Positions 52,030-62,158 of a stretch of 64,000 bases of DNA are shown here, piece by piece. The position numbers and the translations under genes were made by a program. Every line of letters starts with the position of its first letter. The stretch's first letter is position 1. The stretch covers positions 699,501 through 763,500 of the forward strand of contig JAGTTD010000010.1 of NCBI GenBank assembly GCA_018398585.1, read 5' to 3'. Under the pieces are notes generated by a model, which worked only from the letters and a program-made list of their open reading frames with translations, was not told where the DNA came from and searched no databases. The DNA comes from Simmondsia chinensis (lineage: Eukaryota; Streptophyta; Magnoliopsida; Caryophyllales; Simmondsiaceae).

Positions 52030-52510
52030 TTGTATTTTATTTATTTTATCGGTTTAGTTTTTATACTTTTAGTTATGAATCATATATAATTTAAATTGTT
52101 TCAAATTTTTTTTATCTAAAAATTGTTTCAATTTATCTGACCAAAAAAATTGTTTCAATTTACGACAACAACAACGGACCCAGTGCCCCAAGGGCTCCCG
52201 CATAAGAGGGGTCTGGGAGAGGTGGATGTACACAGCTTGACCCCTTCAGGGTGTAACCCTGTCGAGAGGCTGTTTTCGAGGACCCTCAACCTTATAGGGT
52301 CAGTAACATGAGGACTTTCCAGGAAGTCCCTGATACTACTCTCGTCCAGGCACGCTTAACTTCGGAGTTTTAATGGGATCCGATGCCTTAGTGCCTAGTA
52401 AATGATTGCGTCATAGGTGGATTTAATTTGGGTCATTTACACCTAACATGATTAGGTTGTTAAAAACTATGTCATTATTTTAACTTTAATTTTACCGTAC
52501 GACTAAAATG
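52030..52510. mobile_element. Foldback MITE, CAATTTAGTC family, split by a 5S-headed SINE
   Basis: Left part to 52163 (CGGTTTAGTTTTTATAC), right part from 52406 (GGTGGATTTAATTTGGGTC, CCTAACATGATTAGG). The interruption is the SINE at 52164-52405. Confidence 0.5.
52164..52405 (-). mobile_element. 5S rRNA-headed SINE, minus orientation
   Basis: From the tail at 52164 (GACAACAACGGACCCAG) through GAGAGGCTGTTTTCGAG to the 5S head at about 52288-52405, readable as the reverse complement (CTACTCTCGTCCAGGCACGC, TTAACTTCGGAGTTTTAATG, GGGATCCGATGCC). Confidence 0.88.
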
Positions 52511-53160
52511 TTCTTCCTTTTCATTCAAAAGGAATCAATTTCTCTTCAGTGAAAGAAAATATTTTCATATTTATTTTAGTTGCTACAAGTTATATTTTCA
52601 TATTTATTTTAGTTGCTACAAGTCGCAAAAAAAATAAGAATTGAGAAAAAGCTATATTTTCTGTTAAAACAAATGAAACTTTAATTTTATATATGTTATC
52701 GATTGGTTTATAGTGTTAACAAGGGGATAATGTTATTGCTATAGCAAAATTATTATTGTTAAGGTAAGATTACAGTTTTCAAGGCAATTTTGTGGCTCTC
52801 ATTGTTTGTAACTCATATCATTAATACGACAATAACAATTTTTACTATGATAATAACTAAAAAAAAGGCTTTTGAGCTTAGGCCTCGTTCGGTATATAGG
52901 AAGTAAACGCACGAAGTAGAAAATCATGGGAAGTACGGATTTTGCCTCTTATTTGGTTGGCAGGAAATAGGTAAAACACGAAAGTGGAAAGTGCTTAGCA
53001 ATTTTCAATTCCTTCACAGGAAGAAAACTTACCTAGCGTCTCTAAATAAGTTCTAATTTCTTTGTTTTTAACTATTTTTCGCAAGAAAATTTTATTTCCC
53101 ATTCTGAAAACCAAACGTGTTCTACTTATTTATTCAAAAGTTAACACATGAATTAAATTT

Positions 53161-53700
53161 GAGTTATTTACATTTTAGTACCCTGATATTTTTGAAAATA
53201 ATAAAAAGAACCCTGACCTTTGTGAATTATTAAAAAGGTCCCTTAGTTTTTGCCGTATTAATGAAAAGGCCCCTAAGTTTTTGTCGCAGTAATAAAAAGG
53301 CTTCTCTTTGAATTGATGATGTCATTTTTAGTCGACATAGTTGATGTGATAGCTATATTTTTATTAATGCTACAATAAAAGGACAAAAATACCCTTTAAA
53401 AACTATATTTTGAAACAAATTAAGCGAAAATAGATAGCTTCCACATAACACAACAAATCAAATTTTGTGCTTATAAAGCACCAATAAGAGCGTTAAAGCG
53501 TACTTTAGGTCATTCTATTGTAGAATTAATAAAAAGCAATTGCCACATTAGCTCTGTCGATAAAAAATGACGTCATCACGCTTGAGAATGACATTTTTAT
53601 TGGTACAATAAAAACTTAAGGGCCTTTTTAATAATTTAAAAAGATCAGTGTCCTTTTTATTATTTCTAAAAATATTAAAGTACTAAAAAGTAAATAATCC
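53161..53700. mobile_element. Mutator-type palindromic MITE with perfect 9-bp duplication
   Basis: ATTAAATTT at 53152-53160 and 53701-53709. The two 200-250 bp arms are inverted copies (GAGTTATTTACATTTTAGTA at the left; GGATTATTTACTTTTTAGTA read from the right). The 9-bp duplication and long inverted ends fit Mutator-like MITEs. No coding capacity. Confidence 0.8.
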
Positions 53701-54049
53701 ATTAAATTTTTATAAAATATAACCTTTTACATTAATTTAAATTTATATAACAACTGAACGAGGCCTTAGAATTTGGCATGTTGGTGAAGATTAATGTATG
53801 AGTGTGACCTCTTGTTTTGATTGACAGCTTGAGTAAACGTGTTGATGTTTGCAAATGTGTTGAAAGTTCATTTTTTTTGGATTATTTATTTTTATTTATT
53901 TTTTTTACTTTTTTATTACACTAAAGAGTCACAAGTTATAGTGTTCCTATCATCTCCTTTTCATGTTCTATGAATTTATTTATTTTTATTTAAGAGTATG
54001 TGTCATGATGTACATCTAGTCAATAAAATGCCTTTAGTATTTGGCTATG

Positions 54050-54395
54050 TTTTTTTTTCCGATAATTGCCGGCATAGGGGGAAGCAACGGACCTGGAGCA
54101 CTGGAAGACGAGGAGGGCATAAGACGTCAGGGACGGCGGAGACGACGGAGACTCATAGGACCCGGACAACTGGCACAGGAAACATCGGGAGAGCTGGGAG
54201 ATGGCGTTTATGGCGGTCTCGAAGAGCTGGAAGGCGGTGGAGTCAGCGGAGATAGGAGGACCAGCAAAGACCAAAAAATACCCACCACAGTGAGAGGCGA
54301 TGAGTGGCACATGGCGACGGGGAAAGTTGGGACCAACGCCGATGGAGGTGGAGGCGGAGGCGGGGAGAGGGGGGAGATTGGTTGTAGCTGTTAGC
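54050..54395. other. GC-rich island of unknown origin with open frames on both strands
   Basis: Sharply GC-rich (CGG, GGA and GGC repeats) between AT-rich neighbours. The plus frame 54041-54394 is Gly/Arg-rich. The minus frame 54310-54020 gives a more protein-like sequence (FQLFETAINAISQLSR) without a recognised domain. It could be a captured host gene fragment. I cannot assign a function, and neither frame has a convincing gene context. Confidence 0.35.
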
Positions 54396-54412
54396 TATTA
54401 GCTGATGGGTAA

Positions 54413-54674
54413 ATACAACAATAACAATAACAACAGACCCAGTGCCTTAGGGGCTCCCGCATAAGCGAGGTCTAGGAGGGGTGAATGTACACAGCTTTAC
54501 CCCTTCAGGGTATAACCTTGCCGGGAGGCTATTTCCGATGACCCCCGGCCTTATAGGGTTGGCAATACGAGGACTTCTCAAAAGGTTACCCATTCTAGTA
54601 CTACTTTCGCCCAAGCACGCTTAACTACGAAGTTATAGTGGGATCCAATACCTTAGTATCTGATAAATGAACCC
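54413..54674 (-). mobile_element. 5S rRNA-headed SINE, minus orientation
   Basis: CAA-type tail at 54413-54436, body (CCCAGTGCCTTAGGGGC, AATGTACACAGC), then the 5S head 54556-54674 as reverse complement (GGCAATACGAGGACTTCTC, CTACTTTCGCCCAAGCACGC, GTGGGATCCAATACC). Confidence 0.9.
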
Positions 54675-54693
54675 CGATATAGACTAGTTAACA

Positions 54694-54952
54694 GGAACAT
54701 AGGAACATACCCAGTACTTCAAGGGCTCCCGCCTACGCAGGGTCAGGGGGGCGGATGTACGCAGCCTTCCCCCTTCAGGGTGTTAACTTGAAGAGAGGTT
54801 ATTTCTCAGTGCCCCCAACCTGAGGGTGAGAACTTCCCAGGAGGTCACCCATTCTGGTACTACTCTCGCCCAAGCACGCTTAACTTCGGAGTTCTAATGG
54901 GATCCAGTGACGGCGTGTTGGTGCCCTCTTTAGTAACTGATAAATAAACCCT
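54694..54952 (-). mobile_element. 5S rRNA-headed SINE, tandem neighbour of 54413-54674
   Basis: GATATAGACTAGTTAACA (54676-54693) and GATATATACTAGTTAACA (54953-54970) flank it. The 5S head is as reverse complement (CCAGGAGGTCACCCATTC, ACTCTCGCCCAAGCACGC, AACTTCGGAGTTCTAATG). A short insert (GACGGCGTGTTG) lies in the head near 54908. The link between head and body reads CCCCCAACCTGAGGGTGAG. Confidence 0.9.
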
Positions 54953-54970
54953 GATATATACTAGTTAACA

Positions 54971-55174
54971 ATTAACAATAAAATTAAATTAATTAAAAAA
55001 GAAAAGATATTACTTTCTTGAAAGGTGAAAAAGGCAAGGAATGCGTTCCACGCACTCCGCGTACCCCTTAAGAAAGATAAAGCCTTTGCTTTTTATTTTC
55101 TTTTTTTTTTTTTTATTCCCTCCAAAATATTCTACACTATAATGTGCTTGCTTGGTCATACTATATAATATATA
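54971..55174. other. AT-rich spacer
   Basis: No gene or clear repeat. Contains GCGTTCCACGCACTCCGCG near 55040 and a poly(T) run near 55100. Confidence 0.35.
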
Positions 55175-55985
55175 GGATTATTTATATTTTAGTACCCCGC
55201 TTAAGAGAATACCAACACGTAAGTATTGGATCCCATAAGAACTTCGAAGTTAATTGTGCTTGAGCGAGAGTCGTACTAAAATGGGTGATCTCTTGGGAAG
55301 TCCTCGTATTGCACCCCTCAAGTTGGGGGTTATCAGAAACAGCCTCTCTTCGGGGTAGTACCTTGAAAGGGGAAGGCTGCGCACATCCACCCCTCCCTAG
55401 ACTTTGCTTAAGCGGGAGCCCTTTGGTCACTAGGAATGTTACTTTTTTTTGTTTATATTTTAGTACCTCAATATTTTTAGAAATAATAAAAAAGATTATG
55501 ATCTTTTTTTATTATTAAAAAGGCCCCTAAGTTTTTATCCTATCAATAAAAAGGTCCCTCTCAAGCGTGATGATGTCATTTTCTATTGACAGAGCTGAGT
55601 ATCAATTGTTTTTTATTAATGCTATAATAAAATGACCTAAAATACTCTTTAATGCTCTTATTACTACTTTATAAGCATAAAATTTGAGATGTTATATTAT
55701 GTATAAGCTATCTATTTTTGCTTAATTTATTTTAAAATATGGTTACTAAAGGGTATTTTTATCATTTTACTGTAGCATTAATAAAAAGTTAGTTGTCACA
55801 TCTGCTCTCTTGACTAAAAATGACATCAATAAGTCAGAGAGAAGCCTTTTTATTAATGTGACAAAAATTTATGGGTCTTTTTATTAATACTTCAAAAACT
55901 AAGGGATCTTTTTAATAATTCAAAAAGGTCAGAGTTATTTTTTGTTATTTTCAAAAATATCGTGGTAGTAAAATGTAAATAACCC
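55175..55985. mobile_element. Mutator-type palindromic MITE split by a 5S-headed SINE
   Basis: Left end GGATTATTTATATTTTAGTA, right end read inward GGGTTATTTACATTTTACTA. The arms pair over about 250 bp. Flanks TAATATATA and AAATATAAA match at 7 of 9. The SINE sits in the first 25 bp. Confidence 0.75.
55197..55451 (+). mobile_element. 5S rRNA-headed SINE with 16-bp target duplication
   Basis: TTTATATTTTAGTACC at 55181-55196 and 55452-55467, perfect. The 5S head reads AATACCAACACGTAAG, TTGGATCCCATAAGAAC, GAAGTTAATTGTGCTTGAGC, GAAGTCCTCGTATTGCACCC, so here even the 5S 3' terminus (GCACCCCT) is kept. Then AAGTTGGGGG, GAAGGCTGCGCACATCC and a short tail. Confidence 0.92.
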
Positions 55986-55997
55986 AAATATAAACTA

Positions 55998-56060
55998 GTG
56001 TAATCTCGTACGATATACGGGAGGATGTTTACATTTTAAAAATAATTTAATATGCCATAT
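55998..56060 (-). mobile_element. Helitron 3' end, minus orientation
   Basis: ACTAGTGTAATCTCGTACG at the start is the complement of a CTAGT terminus preceded by a short CGTA hairpin. The element body is short or decayed. Confidence 0.4.
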
Positions 56061-56482
56061 CGACATGTTTATTATTTCAAAGTTAAATTATCATTTTTAG
56101 CTCTTTATTTATGTAATAATATTATTTTCAAATGATATTATGGTGATTTTATAAAATTAATTATGTTTTAATAGTGACTTAATTTAGTAATGAAAATAAA
56201 CGTTTAATAGTAGACTAATAAGTTTGCTAGGATTAGGAAATGGAAGGCTTTAGGTCGGAAAAATTTTGCAATAGTATATCTAAATAAAGAAATGACAAAA
56301 TACTCTTCAGCATAAAAAAATTATTTAATTAACTTTTTTTAACATTTTTTTTACCAATATGGTACATAATTTTTTAAGTAGTACTATTTCTTTTTTTTGT
56401 TTTAACAAAAAAAAATGAAAATAATAATTACTTGCTTTTAAGCAGAACTGGTTAAATTTCAAGTAATCCAAGCAGCCTTTTA

Positions 56483-56718
56483 CAACAAAAAACAGCAACA
56501 ACAAACCCAGTGTCTACAAGGATTCCCGCAAAAGCAGGGTATAGGGGGTAGACGTACGCAGCTTTCCCCTTTCAAGGGGCTACTCCGAAGAGAGGCTGTT
56601 TCCGAGAACCCCCAACCCGAGAAACTGGTCCGCCACCAAGAGCATGTGATCTGGTAACAGGAGAGCAACAAAGCGATCAAGACAACAGACACAAAGCACA
56701 CAAGACACAAAGCAAGCC
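56483..56718 (-). mobile_element. Au-like SINE with a third kind of head
   Basis: Tail and body at 56483-56620 (AACAACAAACCCAGTGTC, AGAGGCTGTTTCCGAG, CCCCCAACCCGAG), then about 100 bp of head with no 5S similarity (GGTCCGCCACCAAGAGC, CACACAAGACACAAAGC), TGCTT-rich on the sense strand. Confidence 0.75.
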
Positions 56719-56880
56719 ACAACAACAACAGTCCCAGTGCCTCGCTGCTCCCGCAGAAAGCAGGGTCTGGGAGGGGTGATATACGCAGCCTTACCCCTTC
56801 CAGGTGGAAAGGAGGCTGTTTCCGATGACCTCCAACCTGAAGTAATTGAGTGCCTGCAAATAAACCACCAATTAATTACC
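56719..56880 (-). mobile_element. Au-like SINE, GCACTCAATTACTTC head subfamily
   Basis: Abuts the previous SINE. Tail CAACAACAACAGTCCCAG; the head ends at GGTAATTAATTGGTGG on the sense strand (56865-56880). The 49 bp of head plus junction are identical to those at 63019-63067. Confidence 0.85.
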
Positions 56881-56896
56881 TATAAGTTTTGTGGAA

Positions 56897-56914
56897 AAAG
56901 AAGAAGGAGAAGAA

Positions 56915-56945
<31 letters not shown>

Positions 56946-56946
56946 T
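56897..56946. repeat. (AAG)n microsatellite
   Basis: About 15 AGA/AAG units with minor interruptions. Confidence 0.9.
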
Positions 56947-57059
56947 ATGATCAAAGACTAAACTAGCCTATAAGTGCTTCATCTGAGGTTATGTCTGCCT
57001 AAGGATCTTAAACTACCAGTCCCTCCCCTCACTAATCTACTCTGCTATCTCCGCTACCC

Positions 57060-57293
57060 TTATGTTAGCCTTCCATCGTGCCCTATCTGAGGCCATCTCC
57101 TCTCTTAGGTTTAGGTGGGTTATATCGTGACGGATCGTCTCCAGCCAACTCTTCTTTAGTCTGCCCCTCTCTCTTCTGTCTAGCGTAGTGTGAATTGTTC
57201 ACACCTCCCGACCGGGGCTGTAGTCGGTCTCCTGCTAACATGTCCAAACCATCTTAGGCGGTGCTCCCTCAATTTATCCTCGATCGAGGCTAC
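57060..57293 (-). pseudogene. RTE-type LINE, degenerate end of reverse transcriptase ORF
   Basis: The minus strand from 57293 reads [20 protein letters not shown], the typical region just after the reverse transcriptase of plant RTE LINEs, then APVGRCE, and then stops in the frame. Clearly dead. Confidence 0.7.
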
Positions 57294-57599
57294 AAAGCAA
57301 GTCACATCAAACAGAAATCAAATGATAAGTAGGCAGGTTAGATACTCTTAAAACCAATCATTGAGTAAGTAGACGATGAGTTTTGAATCAAAGACTTCTT
57401 ATTTGAGGGATTGAAAGACAAATCACTGTACCAATAAATTTTTTTTTTTTTTGGTAAGTAGTGTACCATTAGCCTTGCAAGTCCTATATTTGTATATCTT
57501 TCTATATTTATAATATATACTAATTAGCAGTTCCCGCTTTCAATCTATAAGTGTTTTGATTATTACTTCACTTCTCATTCATTAAACATCCGCTCCACA

Positions 57600-58053
57600 T
57601 CTATACTTATATAAGAGGTCTAATTTATAATAAAGATTAATTTTTTTTTCTTAATTTAATATATATAAGTCATTACATAGATAAACTATATTTTAAATTT
57701 TTATTAATAATATATAAATTTAATTATATACTAATACTACAAATTGCGCAAGACAATTCTAAAATCTTCTATATATTATTGTCAAGTACTCCTACCCCGA
57801 AAGCCTCTAAAACCTAATCCAAATAATTCTAAAGAGGTATCATAAAAAAAAAACTCCAATATAAGCAATTCTAAGAAATGGTCATTTAATATTATAGGTT
57901 ATAGGAAAGAAAAAACAAGAAATTCAATATCTTTAATACGTAATTTTGCAAAGTATATAATATTATAAAATCAAATAAAATTTCAATGTGATTACATATG
58001 AATTATATTTGAAAATATAAACATCATTTGTGTATCGCGCATGATAACACTAG
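57600..58053 (+). mobile_element. Non-autonomous Helitron, copy 1 of a tail-to-tail pair
   Basis: Begins TCTATACTTATATAAGAGG and ends GTATCGCGCATGATAACACTAG followed by T, with no terminal inverted repeats: the Helitron pattern (5' TC, CTAG end, GC-containing hairpin just before). About 454 bp, no coding capacity. Confidence 0.55.
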
Positions 58054-58072
58054 TTGTAAATAAATAAGGTAA

Positions 58073-58380
58073 CTAGTGTTATTCTACGAGATACATGGAG
58101 GATGTCTATATTTTTAAATAAAATTTATATGTAATTACATTGAAATTTTATTTAATTTTATAAAAGATATAATATTATATACTTTGTAAAATTCTGAAGT
58201 AAATATGTTAAATTTCTTGTTTTTTCTTTCCTGTAACCTATAATATTAAACGACCTTCTCTTATAATTGCTTATATTTGAGTTTTTTTTTATGATATCCC
58301 TTTAAAATTACTTATATTGAATTTTAGAGGCTTTTGGGGTAGGAGTACTTGGCAATAATATATAGAAAATTTATAAGTAG
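58073..58380 (-). mobile_element. Non-autonomous Helitron, copy 2, opposite orientation
   Basis: CTAGTGTTATTCTACGAG at 58073 is the inverted terminus. The sequence to 58380 is the inverted copy of 57745-58040 (CTTGTTTTTTCTTTCC, GAGGCTTTTGGGGTAGGAG). The 19 bp between the two termini (58054-58072) are the shared target. Confidence 0.6.
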
Positions 58381-58689
58381 ATAATAAATTTCAGAAAGTA
58401 GAAGTGTGGCGTGCCAAAAAATGCACCAAAAAAATATATATATATATATATATATGAAGAAAAGACACAATAATGAGATATGCGAATATAATATTTTATT
58501 TTTTCAAATTGTAAACACTCTCTGTATATATTGTATGGAATAACACTAACTACCTTATTTATTTATAAGTAGAAAAAACACAAAACATGCGTTGCTTTCC
58601 TAACTCCGTCATCTCCCCCCCAAGTCTTAACGCTCCTCACCCTCCGCCTTCTGATTATTCTTTTACTTTTATCATTTTATAGTTATTTA
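58381..58689. other. AT-rich DNA with a TA run and a third Helitron-like terminus
   Basis: (TA)n at 58435-58455. Near 58548, AATAACACTAACTACC repeats the terminus plus the inverted spacer of the pair at 58053-58073. Confidence 0.45.
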
Positions 58690-59065
58690 TATTAAAGGTC
58701 TTTATACTTTATCTTTCATATTAATTTAGTACTTATATTCTTAATTGTATCAATTTAGTCTCTATACAATTCATAATGTATTAATTTGATCATTAGAGAA
58801 ATTTTATGTTAAGTTTTTAATAAAATTTTAATGGTTCGGCCACGAATTGGGTTAAATTGAGTAAATTGATGAATTTATAATAAGTTGTTTGTTTTTAATA
58901 TGATTATGGTATTCAAAATTACGATATTAACTTAACTTAGATTTGATTAGAGGACTAAATTGACATATTTTGGATTTTACAGGGACTAAATTGGCACAAT
59001 TGAAAGTTCAAGGACTAGATTGACACAATGGGCAAAATACATGGATCTTTGGCGTAAATAATCTT
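58690..59065. mobile_element. Foldback MITE, CAATTTAGTC family, well preserved
   Basis: Left TATATTAAAGGTCTTTATAC and ATCAATTTAGTCTC; right GACTAAATTGGCACAATTG and CATGGATCTTTGGCG. Confidence 0.65.
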
Positions 59066-59094
59066 TATAATTTTATTTAGCGTCAGAAAAGCAA

Positions 59095-59375
59095 CTTTTT
59101 CAAAAGTTTAAACTGATAGCTGAAGGTTCGTGAATGATTTTATACTCCAACATGCGCCTTCGTGTAAATATCCATTAGGCTTGAAACATGGATATTGTAT
59201 AAGTCCACCTTTTACTTTGTGCATAAATTATATTAAGAAAGTGGAGGCTCTAGGGATTTGAACTCACTGCCTCTTGATCAACAAGGCTCTGATATCATGT
59301 CAAATAACTAATTTTTCAAAAAGTTTAAGCTGATGAGTGAAGGTGTTAGAATAATTTTATACTACATATAGACTG
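59095..59375 (-). mobile_element. Miniature LTR element, minus orientation
   Basis: First repeat ends TATACTCCAACA (59155). GGCTCTGATATCATGTCAAA shows primer site and start of the second repeat near 59295. A well-kept copy. Confidence 0.7.
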
Positions 59376-59980
59376 CGTTTGACTCATCTTATTTTAACTT
59401 ATTTTTTAAAATTTATCTATTTTAATAAGTTTGTATATTTTTATAGAGAGTCTTTGGTAATGAAGTGCAGAAAAATATATTTTATACAGTAAAGTGCTTG
59501 AATACTTTATAAATAACTTATCTATTATAATTGTAAAAAATGACTTAATGACGTATATCAACTAATAATAGTAGATATGAAAAAGTCATGATATTGACTG
59601 GTCAAGGTAATGGAGGGTGCCGAGTATAGTGACCCATGGGGTAAATGAGGTTGTCGTAGGTGTAGGCAATGATAAAAAGTAAAAGTAGGTCACGGTGTTA
59701 AAGATTTAATATTAACATAGTATTTTAAAATAATTTACTGAAATATGTTGTGAAAAATATGTAATTTTGCATATTTTTCTATTTAGTTACAAGACAAGTT
59801 TTTCATCTTCCCATTCAAGTCATGAAAAAAATGATTTTTTTTTTTTGCCAACCCAACGAAAGCCTTATCATCAACTAAAGTTTGTTCATAGTTTTAAACT
59901 ATTAAAAGTTAAACCAAACACTGACTCAAATCACCGATTCATTTTTTTTTTTTTAAATAGTTCATTATATTTTAAGAAAA
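59376..59980. other. Intergenic DNA, nothing recognised
   Basis: AT-rich; the ORF at 59767-60081 runs into a SINE and is not a gene. Confidence 0.35.
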
Positions 59981-60152
59981 TTGTTTGGGCGAGAATAATA
60001 CCGGGATGGGTGACCTCCTGGGAAGTCCTCACCCTCAGGTTGGGGATACTTGGAAACATCTCTTTAGGGGTAATACCCTGAAAGGGGAAGGCTACATACA
60101 TCCGCCCCCATACTCTGTTTAGATGAGAGTCCTTTGGGCACTGGGTGTTTTA
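59981..60152 (+). mobile_element. 5'-truncated 5S rRNA-headed SINE
   Basis: Starts within the 5S part (TTGGGCGAGAAT, CCGGGATGGGTGACCTCC, TGGGAAGTCCTCACCCTC), then AGGTTGGGGATACTTGG and the body to GGGCACTGGGTGTTTTAC. Confidence 0.88.
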
Positions 60153-60238
60153 CTTTATATTTTTCATAATTTTAACTTTTTCTTAATTTTGATACCATAT
60201 AATAAACTAATTTTATCATAAATTAAGACATTATAGAC

Positions 60239-60365
60239 CAATAATAACAAACCCAATGGCTCAAAGGCTCCCGCTAACATAGGGTCAGGGGGTGAGATAT
60301 ACGCAGCTTTAGTCCTCCAATGTGCTACCCCAGAGGGAGACTATATCCGAGGATCCCCATAAGAC
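60239..60365 (-). mobile_element. Au-like SINE, minus orientation
   Basis: CAATAATAACAAACCCAATG tail, body GGGTCAGGGGGTGAGATATAC, ATCCGAGGATCCCC at the head side. No 5S. Confidence 0.8.
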
Positions 60366-60589
60366 ATCATAGACCATTTTGAGTAAAAGGGACGATAAGG
60401 AACAAATTTAAACAAAATTACAAAAATAAGAGATAAACTTTTTTGCCAATGAGGAACCCTATTACTCGATAATGTTGACCCATGCAGCGATTTACACATC
60501 ACAAGAGTTAATTAAGTCAATAATCCCTCCTAACATAAAAAAAACACGATATTAATTTAAATAAATTCAACTGCACGATGGATCAAAAG

Positions 60590-61870
60590 TAGGGCTGACA
60601 AAATTTGACACGATACGATAACATGACACGAACACGACATGAAGATAGCGGGTTTGGGTTGGGGGTTTTGAAGCTAGGTTGAATTTTGGTTGACCCATTT
60701 TACTAGTTTAGGTAATTGGGTTGAATTTGGGTTTGACCCGTGTAATCCGTTTTCTACACGATTGACCTGATTTTATAGTTATGTTAAGCATTTAAATAAT
60801 ACATTATTGTTATTATATATATATATATATTGAGTTAAGATAATTTGAATTGTATTTAGGCTCCGTTTGTTTAGGGGGAAAACCAATTTCCTTTTCCGTT
60901 GTTTGGCACAAGATTGGCGACGGAGGAAAAACTTTTCCTTTAAATGGGGGAAAATGACTTCCTTTTTAAAAGAGAGAAAGTCATCATACTGAGTGATCTA
61001 GAAACACGATTTCAACAATATATAAGTATTCTCATTAGATTTTTCCTAAAAATGCTAACAAGGCATATAATTTCGGCCATATTTAGGTAGTTTTTACATC
61101 AGTATACTATGAACATTTTATCAGAATTTGCTAAAAACATTGATATGACTTATAAATATTATTGTAATTATGTATTACATTAGCATTTTTATATTTGGTC
61201 AGATTCTTATAGAAATTCATCAAATTTTGATGCATAGTACCCGAGTGATAAAATATTCAACTTAAGAGTATGTCATTATATACATTCAAATGTCATGATA
61301 TATAATAAATGCTAAAATCTTAGGGTATCTTAGTAGTAATTCTACAACCACACAGAGTCTAAATAATTTTAAATACATTGTATTGCTACTTATATTGTTC
61401 TATAATAGTGTATAAGATGATTGGTAAAAGATGATTTCTTTAAAACAAGTAAGGAATATCGAAATATGAAAACATTTTTTCCGTTGAAACAAACAACGAA
61501 AAACCTCAACGGGAATAACATTTTCTATGAGAAACCTTTTCCAAAGGAAAATGTTTTCCGTGAGAAAAGTAATTCCGTTGAAACAAACGGAGCCTTAGTA
61601 TTATTAATTTGATAGTTGATTTTAATAGTTATAAATATAACAAGTATTTATTAGTATTATCAACCATAAAGTGTATTATTAACATATTTGTAATTAAAAA
61701 AGTCACCGATATAATTAAATAGGTAACCCACATTACCCGTTTAATAATTAGCTTAGGTAAGGGTTGAGAGTTTCTAGCCTGTTTAATAAACAGGTTAGAT
61801 TTGAATTAATCCCATTCTTAATAATCCTCACATAATATGAATACAAACACGACACAACGTATTTGCCATC
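60590..61870. mobile_element. TACGAT-ended inverted-repeat element carrying a GGCTCCGTTTG foldback
   Basis: Left TTGACACGATACGATAAC and GGTTGACCCATTTTAC; right GAATACAAACACGACACAAC near 61840. The middle 60858-61598 is a foldback with GGCTCCGTTTGTTTAGGG and the inverted GAAACAAACGGAGCC. Related to 8515-9012. Confidence 0.5.
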
Positions 61871-61899
61871 CCAACAAGGTGGATAACTCCAGTAAACAG

Positions 61900-62095
61900 A
61901 AACCCACCGTTAACGCCGTTACTTGAACCGTCAAAAACGACCCTCGCACTTCCCCCCAAACAAAGACGAAGACCAGACGGAAACCCGAATCAGAATCTCT
62001 CCTCTTTTTCCTTCGTCTCACTCTCTCTCTCTCTCTCTCTCTCGGTCTCTCCTGTGGTTCTTTCAGCTCCAGTTTCAGGTCTCTCTCTCTCTCTC
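61900..62095 (+). other. Possible leader exon of a gene continuing beyond the window
   Basis: CT-rich sequence with long (CT) runs (62025-62043, 62081-62098), followed by a possible donor (TTTCAG|GTCTCTC). No coding exon follows inside the window. The ORFs here are low-complexity Ser/Leu runs. Confidence 0.3.
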
Positions 62096-62158
62096 TCTTT
62101 TGCTCGTTCTATCATTCAATTTAATTTTTCTTATTTATTTTTTATTTTTTTCTTGTGG

